Source: Tilletiaria anomala UBC 951
Taxonomy: Eukaryota > Basidiomycota > Exobasidiomycetes > Georgefischeriales > Tilletiariaceae
Direction: 5' to 3'
DNA length: 22,410 bases
Assembly (NCBI RefSeq): GCF_000711695.1
Contig: NW_013546848.1
Coordinates: 1-22,410 of the forward strand
Notes under the pieces: generated by a model
The model's database searches: none
Told to the model about the DNA's origin: nothing
What the model saw: only the letters and a program-made list of their open reading frames with translations
In this document: positions 10,181-18,869 of the stretch, piece by piece
Layout of the letters: each line of letters opens with the position of its first letter
Position numbering within the stretch: the stretch's first letter is position 1
Position numbers and translations under genes: made by a program

Positions 10181-13034
10181 TCAGAACTGCGGCACACCGA
10201 CGGTCACGCCGTAGTCGCTGCCAGAGACTCCGGCAATCTGCAGGACGGCGTTGAAGACTCCTCCCAGACCTTCGCCGCAGACGAGGCCGGCTGTGAAATG
10301 TAAACAATGGAAGGTCCTAATCATCGTCAGCGTGTGTTGCGCAGTTCAATATATGGACTACTCACCTGCCAGCACATATGCGTACGTGTCCCAGTTGCGC
10401 AAGTTCTTCCGCTGCCAGAGGAACGAGAACGTAGCGCCCACAGCCATGGCGATGGGGTAGTACACCTGGAGAGGATTGCAGCGATTTCAGCATCCTCCAC
10501 GTCAAGACAAGGCATCAAGCACCACATCAGCTCTCACCTGCGGTAGAACGAACGCAAGGCCGACGGCGTTGAAGTTAGGCACCCATACCTTGTACTTTTG
10601 CGGGACGAGGAAGTGCTTGATGAACGGGACGATAGCGCTGAAGATGCCGAGGCCGATGGCGACCATACCCGAGACGAACGGGATGGCGTTCGGAGTCGTG
10701 ACGGCGACAGTGACCGACCTCCATGCAGCAACGGACGGTGCACTGAACTGGCACTTGCCCTCGTCAAACAGTGGACCGTTGATCACACACGGGTACGCCT
10801 TGGCAAAAAGCACGTACATACCGACGCTGAACGGCACGGCGAATAGGCTGCCGATCAGCTGCGCGTAGTACTGCGTGCGCGGACTCGCGCGGATCAGATG
10901 CCCCGTCTTGAGGTCACCCAGCATGTCCACCGCGTGGCTCGCCGCCGAGCTCGCAATCGAGCCGGCCAGCAGATTCTCCAGCTGTGCAGGCGGGCCCGTG
11001 CGACCTTCCGCCTTGAGCGCACCGCCGACGACCAGCTGCGACATCTTAGCGATCGTGCCGAGCGGGTTGATGTCCGTCGTTCCGCTCGCTGTGCGACAGA
11101 TTATGGCAGGAGCACATCATCAGACAACGACTCACGCGTGGTATCTGGACCAGAGACTCACAAGCAACGCCGATGAAGGCAAAAATCCAAGCGAGCAAGA
11201 TCGACAAGATGACGTTCCCGCCGTTCATGTGGAACTGGAGCGTGCAGACGAGAATGGTGACGACGCAAGACAGAAGCCAGCCGGACGGCCATGACCAGCT
11301 CTGGACCTGCTGCGACTTTGGTGCAGGGTCGAATTCGTCCTCGTTCTCTTGCTTGTCCAGCTTGCGTGCCGCACGGTAGACGTTGACGGTGAGACTCTTG
11401 ATCGAGCGGTAGATCGCTGGCCCAGTGATAGCGAGCTCAGCAAACGAGTAGAACAGCATCATCGCAACACCTGTAGCGAAGGACCTCAGAAGAGCGTCAG
11501 CACTTGTTCGCCCAATTGATCTGCCATGTGCAGAATGCACCGGCACACACCTGGCCACATGAGGAAGTAACGCGGCGATGTTGTGCGCATCGACGTGAAC
11601 GAGTAGGCGAGCGGCTCGATCTCCGACTGCCTTCCGACCGTGACGCCCGAGTGGATGGTCAATGGTCCGATGAGACCCCAGGAGAGCAGGGCGCCAAAGA
11701 GGAAAGACCACGATGCATTCATGCCACTGAGGACGCCGGCGCCTGCATTAACAGACCAGGGGAAAGAGAAGCGTGAGTACGACCGCAATCACGCTGAACT
11801 TGTAGTCGTGGTTCGTACACGCACCGAAGAAGGCCGGTGTAAGCTCGATGATCCAACCCCATGAGTCGACGATGATGGCGCTCTTTCCGCCCCAGGCGTA
11901 GATCCAGTAGAAGATGTGCCAGTCCTGTAGGATGCCGGGCACGTACTGCTGCACGACTACGAGGATGAACGCGGCGACGAATGCGAAGAGAAGGCAACGC
12001 GTCTTCTTTTTCATCGCGGCGTCGCCGCCGGGTGCGTGCAGCGCGCGGATCGTCAGCGCGGTGGCTGTGGCAGAGGGGAAGACGAGGCGCTGGCGCAGGA
12101 TGTAGAATTTGCGCAGCGGGATCGCAAAGAAGACGCCGTAGTACGCCGAGCAGAGTGAGAAGGTAATGAGTCGGCCAAAGTCGGTGATTGGATCGTTCAG
12201 TAGGCCGAGCTGCGCCGCAGCGGGAATGGCAGCGACGAACATGCCTGCACGGGCAATCCATGACACAACGTCAGCAGCTTGCAAGCACCAGCAAGGCTAC
12301 CTTCCTCACTCACCGGTAAGAGAGCCACTCGCTGTGGCTGCACTCTGGACGGTCACATTCTCCTTGGGACCAAAGGGTTCGCGAAAGCTGAAGAAGCCGC
12401 CCTTTTGGCGGTCGGCAGAGTTGTTTCGGTTGATCGCCTTGTTGTTTCGGCTGATCACCTTGAGGATACGAGATCTGAAGGAACCGTCCTGTTGGCGGTC
12501 GAGAGAGTCGTTTCGGCTGATGGCCTTGATGATACGAGACCTGATGAAGCCGTCCTTTTGGTGGTCGAAAGAGTCGTTTCGGCTGATCGCCTTGAGGATA
12601 GCGCATCCGATCAACGAGCCGAACAGCGAAGCGCCAAAGGTGAAGCCCGTCTTGAGGCCGAGGTAGACATTGGAAGCGGCGATGATGAGACCAAGCAATG
12701 TACCGACCAATAGGGATCGGAACGTCAATCCCGTGCCAATCTCGACGGGCATTTCACTCTCAGCAAACGGCTGGCCACTGGCGACGTCGTACGGCTCAAA
12801 GTCCTCCTCTTCGATGAGGCCGTCAGAGCGACTCCTCTTCTCCGTCTCGTACGGGATGGAGTCAACGCCAGAAACGGCGGCAACTTCGTCCGAGAGGTGC
12901 TTCTTGTTGTCGCCAAAGCTACCGGATGCCGAGCCGGAGAGCGACGCTTGCCGCTGCAGTTCGCGCGAAATGCGGTCGGCGGCCATGTCGGCCGTGCCGA
13001 GCGGCTGCAAGTCGTTGGTACCCGAGCTTGCCAT
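10181..13034 (-). CDS. OPT-family (oligopeptide / metal-chelate) transporter
   Basis: Polytopic membrane transporter of the OPT superfamily (proton-coupled uptake of peptides or metal-peptide chelates; substrate here unknown). Seven exons on the minus strand: 13034-12314, 12244-11825, 11742-11551, 11470-11162, 11088-10538, 10465-10366 and 10290-10181. They join in frame to 800 residues, with introns of 69, 82, 80, 73, 72 and 75 nt. A hydrophilic N-terminus of about 100 residues precedes the first span (FRSLLVGTLLGLIIAASNVY). The family block FGPKENVTVQSAATASGSL follows a repeat-expanded loop, then many hydrophobic spans such as GMFVAAIPAAAQLGLL, FFGAGVLSGMNASWSFLFGA and MLFYSFAELAITGPAIY. This type is nearer to the YSL/YGL114W-like branch than to the ISP4-like peptide transporters. 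The ATG at 13034 has an A at -3. Confidence 0.93.
12388..12606 (-). repeat. Three-unit tandem coding repeat in the OPT gene
   Basis: Units at 12388-12474 (87 nt), 12475-12540 (66 nt) and 12541-12606 (66 nt). Each encodes a version of ILKAISRNDS-DxQxDGxxRSR, 22 residues. The 87-nt unit contains an extra 21-nt internal duplication of the TTGTTTCGG-TGATC-CCTTG part. All lengths are multiples of three. The array sits in the loop between the second predicted span and FGPKENVTVQS, where family members have one short linker. Confidence 0.9.
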
Positions 13035-14735
13035 TTTGGGGTCAGCAGTAGCGCAGGAGGAAGGCCAGGGAGGATGGGAGCACAGACAAGTGCTGAGGCA
13101 CAGCCCTTTGCCGCTGTGCTAGGAAAGACGGGAAGGGGTTAAGAGATCAAGCACAGAGAGCACGATCAAAGCGGAGGGCAATGGGAGAAGCACGACTTTG
13201 TCAGATATATATGTCAAGCCCTTCGTTGGAACAGGAGGCCTGCGAGCGTCGAGCGGTCTGTCCTGCTGATAGCAAGATTGTTCCTGGACGAGGATTACGT
13301 GCATTGTCAGTGCGAGACCCCACGCGATCGGTGCTCTCAATTGTCACGCGGGCGTGAAAATTGTGTGCACCGCGTGCTGATTGGCTGTGTCGAAAATGCT
13401 GCATCGGCGATAACAGTCCCCTCTGTTGTACCTGAAGGCCTGAACTCGAATGACATGTCTCATATGTGGGAGTACGTAGAGATTAGAGATACACGACGCG
13501 GTGCCGCGTGGAAACCCCTTGTTGGCGTAGAGCGATGGTTCGTATGATGAATGGCAAATGTATTTTGCGCTCCCGATGCCCAGAAGGCAGAAACAACAGG
13601 CGTATCAAGAACTTCCCGCCATGCGGTTACGAATTGGGGATGCAACCTCAGCCATTTCCTTGGGCAGTCGGCTCACGCGGTCAGCTCCTGCGGTAGGAGC
13701 GCCAAGACGACTAGCCTGCATCCTCCGTATGGCCTGAGGGATGTCAAGCGGTAGAGAGCGGGAACTGTGGCCGCCACTCTGCGCTCGGAATAGGACTTCG
13801 GGGGATGAAGCGTGACAAATTTAACCTTGCGCCTTGATAATAAAAAAAGACGCTAAGGTCGTGCATCAGGGGTGCGAAGAGCGAAGTGCCAAGACTCGGC
13901 ATGGATGGTCATCGAGGCATCTAGGTGGGAGACGAGACAGAGATAAGGGAGGACAGTGAAGCAACAGTCAGAAGGCGCAATTTTGGTGCTATTACGTAAG
14001 GTGATTGAACGCAGCACCACGTGTCAATCGTTCATCCTAAAGTGCTTGGCAGCAGCAGCGATTCCCTTGCCTTCCTATTCCGCGCATCTCGGTGGTGCTT
14101 TAGTACATATGAGGGTGTTCGAGGAAATGGAGCCACACTGTTTTTTTTTTTGAATTCAGGTGAAAAGTGGATTCAACAACGAGAACCACATTCACATGCC
14201 CACTCGCCACGCGTACTTCCAGCTCGAGGACCATCCGGCAATATACGCACGCTTTATGAGGCAATCTCCTGTCTTCTACGCATTTAACAAATGCATGCCA
14301 ACAGCCGCCCGCCCAGAGCCGAAGACCACATGAACGGAGGAGCAGCCGATTTGAGGCTTGTGTCGCAGGGGGCGTGGGCCGTGGCACTGCTGCAATGCAG
14401 GTTTGTACATACGCTCACTCATGCATGTCCTTCGCCGACACGACAGCCAGCACGCAAAGAGGGCGAGCTATGATGAAAAAGCCTAGCTGGCTTTGCAGCG
14501 ATTCGCATCTGTGTCGCCGTCTGCATCCTTATAGCCGGCTCGCTCCTTGCCTATGCGCTTGCCGCCTACACTCCGTCGTGTTATCCTGGTCATTCCTCAT
14601 CACCAGGGTGTTACTTCTGCGACCGGCTGCTTCGGAAGCAAGTGCGGTCTACATTACGACATGCGTACCGTGCAATGCACATGGCGCAACGCCAGCGATC
14701 TCTACGCTTCGCTGCCCGTGCGCCAGGTAGACGTT
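13035..14735. other. About 1.7 kb without a supported gene
   Basis: Holds the OPT promoter and the 3' flank of the nuclease gene. A TATA-like ATATATAT lies at 13205-13212, about 170 bases upstream of the OPT start. A T11 run lies at about 14141-14151. A plus-strand frame around 14490-14570 encodes a hydrophobic stretch (IRICVAVCILIAGSLLAYAL) followed by a basic tail, but it has no start codon and no clear splice links, so I do not call it. Confidence 0.4.
13205..13212 (-). promoter_or_regulatory. TATA-like element upstream of OPT gene
   Basis: ATATATAT on both strands, about 170 bases before the OPT ATG. Position is plausible for a fungal promoter with a 5' leader, but it is a sequence match only. 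Confidence 0.25.
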
Positions 14736-15723
14736 CTACCCGACCAGGCAGTCGAGCCTCCCGCAAGCGCCAACCGCCTCGAACATGTTGATCTTGTGGT
14801 TCTCGGCGCTGAGGAGGTAACGCCTGTTGTACTGGTGGCTGCCGCGCCCGCCCAGAGCGCGGCGGATCACCTCGTCGCCCGAGTCGCTGCAGTCCCCATC
14901 TGTGTTGGGTTCAGGCCAAGCGCATTCACATGCAACACACAGAGTATGTAGACGTCAGCGTTCTCCTTCCCTGCTTTGTCGCAGCATTGAATGACTTCAT
15001 GATGGCCCGAGCTTTGGACACACACCGCAGTACTTAATGCCGTCCATCGAGGTGTATCCAACACTGTATGCATCTCTGTCTTCGATGCCGCTGTTCGAGT
15101 AGAACGAAGAAAGTGTGTGCCGCCCTTGGACCGAGTTCTCGTGCGACGGGACACAGCGCGTCATGGTGCCGGCACCGCCCTCTTACGTGGATGCAAATGG
15201 GTACTCGTCGCAGCTAGCAGGAATCAGAAGAAGGTCGAATCAGGCACAAGACCACATGGGAGTGCAGAGTGTTGTTGAATTTGGCCCTGTGGCTGTCTGA
15301 TGAGTTTCTGTTTGCACCGGACACGCAAAAGTCAACACAGAAGCAGGAGGTCAGCATCCACAGAAACGCAGTCGACATCGACATAACTATGCCGTCGTCA
15401 CATACCTGGAGCGAGGATTCGGTGACTTGTACGTGTTCTCGTTACGGTGCTCGGAGGAGTCGTTGCTGTCGCGATGGAGCTTGGCCAACATACCCTTGCA
15501 GTCGATGGCGTAACAGTCGTTGCTGCAGATGTTGGGTACTTCTATCGGCTCGCGCGATTAAAGACGGTCAAGTGATAAGCGTGGCATATGTCCGAGTATT
15601 GTCGGTGTTCGCACAACCCCTGCATTCTTTTGCTTGTTCAGCACAGACACACTTACTCGAGCAGTCAAATACCACGGTGGCTGCGCAGGCTATGCCGGCG
15701 GCGGCGGCGAGAAGGGCGTACAC
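14736..15723 (-). pseudogene. Secreted NucA/NucB-type deoxyribonuclease, probably decayed
   Basis: Several pieces on the minus strand match the NucA/NucB DNase family as found in fungi. A secretion-signal-like segment (VYALLAAAAGIACA) lies near 15723-15657. A Cys-rich exon (VPNICSNDCYAIDCKGM) lies at 15541-15406, linked to the first piece by a clean 115-nt intron in phase. The core block CDEYPFAST lies near 15200, followed by EGGAG, RCVPSHENSVQG and SSFYSNSG down to about 15015. A C-terminal piece (DSGDEVIRRALGGRGSHQY, AVGACG) ends at the stop 14736. Family members are secreted nucleases acting on DNA outside the cell. I cannot make the frame stay open through the core: there are about two interruptions, and no usable ATG is in phase with the signal segment. 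It is therefore a pseudogene, or a gene with sequence errors. Confidence 0.7.
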
Positions 15724-15967
15724 CTGAAAAGCATGATGTAGGAAAAAGAGCGGTTTTCAGAATATCAAAACAAGGTAGATATGCAAAGCAAATGGGTAGG
15801 AGGAGAAAGGATCAGGGGTTCGCTAAGTATAAGGATGCAACGGAAGTAGGATTGGTATAGCGCGAGTCTTCGAAAGATGGTCTTTATACGCATTCGCAAC
15901 CCTCGCAGGTTGCTGATTCACGTGGCTTTCTGTGACACCCTCGATGCGATGCGCTGGCTGCAAATTG

Positions 15968-16342
15968 CTACCGCGCTCTCTTAGCTTGGCGGATCTCTGA
16001 TGTGCTCATCTGCATAAATTTCTTTAAGGTTCGTTCGGGCGTGCGAAATGTAGAAAGAAAAACAATCGCCAGGCAAAGAAGCAGCGCTAACATGTTGGTG
16101 CGCTCGTAAAGAAGATGTCCTTCCTGCGGCCCCTGGGCGATGCTGATTGGTCGCGCCGAAGACCTGCCGGGGATGCAAAAGGTGAGAATGTGTCGCCGGA
16201 TGTGTGCGTCTATAGTTGGGGCCGGCTTCACGGGAAGGGGGAGACCAGCTAGTCGCTCTTGGCAACGGCTGGATCTCTGTGACGTCTCCAGGAAGGGGCC
16301 TTTCTCCGCCACCACGCGCTTAGCAGAATCTTCGATCTTCAT
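15968..16342 (-). CDS. Weak small ORF with one hydrophobic segment
   Basis: 124 codons from an ATG at 16342. Residues about 84-99 are hydrophobic and could be one membrane span followed by a basic tail (RTPERTLKKF). No family is recognised, and no splice or promoter evidence supports it. Confidence 0.15.
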   Translation of the reverse strand: MKIEDSAKRVVAEKGPFLETSQRSSRCQERLAGLPLPVKPAPTIDAHIRRHILTFCIPGRSSARPISIAQGPQEGHLLYERTNMLALLLCLAIVFLSTFRTPERTLKKFMQMSTSEIRQAKRAR

Positions 16343-16847
16343 AAGCCCCCAAGCGCCAATGTAGGCTACTTCAGGCCTCAGCAGGCAGGCATCGTGCCTC
16401 TTAGCAGATTGCTCTTTGCATGTGAGATTGCGCTAAAGGAAAAAGCACCGCATGCCACGCACACACGACGCGACGTGTTTTGACCAGTCCTGAACATTGC
16501 GTGGGTGCACACACATCACATCTACGCATCGTCGACTTGAAGTGGGTGGGCAATGGGATGTGCTTAATGGTCTCAAATCTCGCCTCTTACCATAAAGTGC
16601 CGGACGAATCAAGTGGAGGAAGGCTCCGCCTCTCTCTCACTCTCCAAGGCTCGAGCGCATGTCCTTTCAACTGCGCGGCCAGGCTTGTGCAGGCCACTGT
16701 TTGGCAGTATGGTCGTAACGAATGAAAAAAAAAACTCACAGGCAGATCTTACTCATCGAATAGCAGGCGAGGCGCATTCAAGATATACCGACCACGGTGA
16801 ATTTATTTTGCACAACCTAAAGCGCTGCCCCTCGCTCTTTCGTATAT

Positions 16848-17153
16848 ATGCGCCTCCTCGTCACGTTCGCTTGTCCTCTCATTTTCTCGCGAGTCGCGGA
16901 GCAACGCTTGGATCACTCGAGTGCGTTGCTGGCACTTACCGCTCACACCGAACCTGCGCAACGCAGGCAAGTCCGCAAAGGCGAGGATCCGTTGCAGAAC
17001 TGGAGACGGGGAGCCGCAAGGGATGGCAAAATGAGCCTTAGTCCTCGCGAGCTGTCGCTGTTCTCGGCTTCGGGACGCAGTATAAACGCCATGACGGGCG
17101 TCAACTGGCGGCATCCCTATTCAGCGCTCGTTGTCCACCAACGGGAACCTTAA
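16848..17153 (+). CDS. Weak small ORF with hydrophobic N-terminus
   Basis: 101 codons from an ATG inside CGTATATATG. The start MRLLVTFACPLIFS is hydrophobic, like a short signal sequence, but the rest is low in hydrophobic residues, rich in Arg/Ser/Gln and matches nothing I know. A minus-strand frame overlaps it. Listed only as a possibility. Confidence 0.12.
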   Translation: MRLLVTFACPLIFSRVAEQRLDHSSALLALTAHTEPAQRRQVRKGEDPLQNWRRGAARDGKMSLSPRELSLFSASGRSINAMTGVNWRHPYSALVVHQREP

Positions 17154-17308
17154 AAGCAAAAGGTTGTACCTGCTGTCTACTCGAGTCGGTTGAGTGCAAC
17201 GCCTGGCACGAGCGAGTCCGGGTCGCACTGCGCCTCTCAGCGCTTCTGGCATGACCTCCACTACTTGCACTGAACAAATTGTTGGCACCTGTAATAGCAT
17301 TTCCCCGA

Positions 17309-18349
17309 TCACCGTGCACCTCGCCGGCCATCGTACTCGATCTTCTCGACTTTAACCTCGCCTTGGATGAGCTGGTAGACATATGTGACTACGGTCGTGC
17401 CCTGTATATCGAGCACTGCCAATTTGAATGCAATGCCACGGTCAGTGTGATGGTGCGGCATTAAATCATGGGCGGATGAGGAGACTCACGTGCAAAACTA
17501 GGCGTTGGACCGGGTGCTGGCTTTTGGGGCTGCCCCCCGCTCTTCTTCTCGGCACCTTCACCCTTAGCGGTCTCGGCGCCTTCTGCCGGCTTTGACTCGC
17601 CCTTCTGCTCGCTCGCTTTCCCATCATCTGCTTTGGCTTCCGGATCCGATTTCGACTCGGCTTTAGACTCCCCTTTTCCATCTTCCTTCGCAGCCGCTTC
17701 AGGGGCTGCCTCCTTGGGATCCCCCTCCTCTTTGGCCTTTGATCCACCCGGCTTCTCATCCTCGTCAGCAATCGGCCATGCGCTGTGCCAGGCTCCGGTC
17801 GCGCTCCCTGGGTTGACGAAGAAGCGTCCTTCAAATTCGAAAGCTTCGAATTTGTGCGTGTGGCCCGTGATGAGGATGTCTGCGTCCATCGCACGCGCAA
17901 GTGCTGAGAGAGAATCCGTATCGCCTGCCGGCACAATCTGATGCCCGTGCATGACACCTATCCGAAGCGGCGGGTGATGCAGCAGAAGAGATGAAGGAAA
18001 GTGTGGGTTCTGTGGCATCAGGCCAGAATCAGTCACCTGCTTATCGCTGCGCCATCCTGTGGTCGCTCACGCACCTCGTCCCAGTCGCCTTTGACGACAT
18101 GAACGTCACCGGCTATCGTCCGCAGATAGTCATACGTCCCCTTGTCACAAATGTTGCCCGTGCAGATGATCTGCTGGATCTTTCCAGGAACGAGCAGCTT
18201 TTTGAAACGTTGTGGAAGATCATGGGCGCGGTACGGTAAATGAAGGTCTCCTGCACGACCATTAGAGCAATGTTCACGACGATGAGCTCTTGCACAGAGA
18301 CCAGCGTCGGATGGATCGCGATGCACTCACCGATCACGAGGACGAGCAT
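17309..18349 (-). CDS. VPS29: Retromer subunit VPS29
   Basis: Scaffold subunit of the retromer coat, which recycles sorting receptors from endosomes to the Golgi. It has a metallophosphoesterase-like fold without strong enzyme activity. Exons on the minus strand: 18349-18331 (19 nt, MLVLVIG across the splice), 18250-18075, 18009-17490 and 17415-17309; introns 80, 65 and 74 nt. Joined: 273 residues. Recognised blocks are [87 protein letters not shown] and [20 protein letters not shown]. Family proteins are usually 180-200 residues; the excess here is one low-complexity insert before LLDIQG plus a short C-terminal tail. Divergent from DMC1. Confidence 0.96.
17490..17769 (-). other. Low-complexity Lys/Glu/Ala insert in VPS29
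   Basis: About 93 residues between the conserved SAWPI and LLDIQG segments, made almost wholly of Glu, Lys, Ala, Gly, Ser, Pro and Asp, with loosely repeated ESK/EAK/EGA patterns. It stays in frame with no stop and sits just before the last intron. It would form a disordered, highly charged loop on the VPS29 surface. Confidence 0.85.
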
Positions 18350-18869
18350 GGTCAGCTGGGAATGAATCAATGCTCTTTGGCTGCTTGGTCTCGCTGGAGG
18401 CGCCGCTGGCGAGTTTCGATCCGGATCAGGCGTTTGATGTCACGACAGCAGAAATGCCTTCTGCGGGGAGCGTTCTACTCAAGAGAGACAAGCTCCAGCC
18501 AATTCCGGATCGACCTTGGACTCAAAATAGCATGGTGGGCATCGAGTGCGGCGCGGCTCGTCAGCAACTGGCTCAGGCTGCAGGACGTATGTAGGTCACT
18601 GGCGGAACGCGATTCTTGACGCGCGCTGTGACCTGATGCCTCACGGCCTGAGGACAATCAGCATGCATCACATCGTCAGAGAGCAACACTTGCAACAATA
18701 TCAGACAGCTCCCATTGTGACTCTTGAATCTTATGCGCCTTCCATCTCTTTTCTCTTGACTTCCATCTTTGACCCATGACCATACAGCTTGGTGAACTGT
18801 GGATCTGAAAGTCTTGGTCGTACAAACTTCGTCAGTTCTGCCTAAATCCCCCCTTTTCGCTCAGACATC
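18350..18869. promoter_or_regulatory. Divergent intergenic region VPS29 / DMC1
   Basis: 520 bases between two outward-facing start codons, so it must hold both promoters. A pyrimidine-rich stretch (CCCCCCTTTTCGCTC, about 18848-18862) precedes the DMC1 ATG and may lie near its transcription start. I see no clear meiotic control element. Confidence 0.45.

Larger units (their letters stand above)
15724..17308. other. About 1.6 kb without a supported gene
   Basis: Lies between the nuclease relic and VPS29. Two weak ATG frames exist: 15968-16342 minus (124 codons, with a hydrophobic [16 protein letters not shown]) and 16848-17153 plus (101 codons, hydrophobic N-terminus, starting just after a TATATATG). 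Neither has a recognisable domain. A leader or lineage-specific small secreted protein is possible but unsupported. Confidence 0.4.

Noticed and set aside
14480-14800. Plus-strand hydrophobic segment with basic tail
   Set aside because: A stop lies just upstream in frame and no ATG or clear acceptor links to it; it overlaps the 3' end of the nuclease gene antisense.
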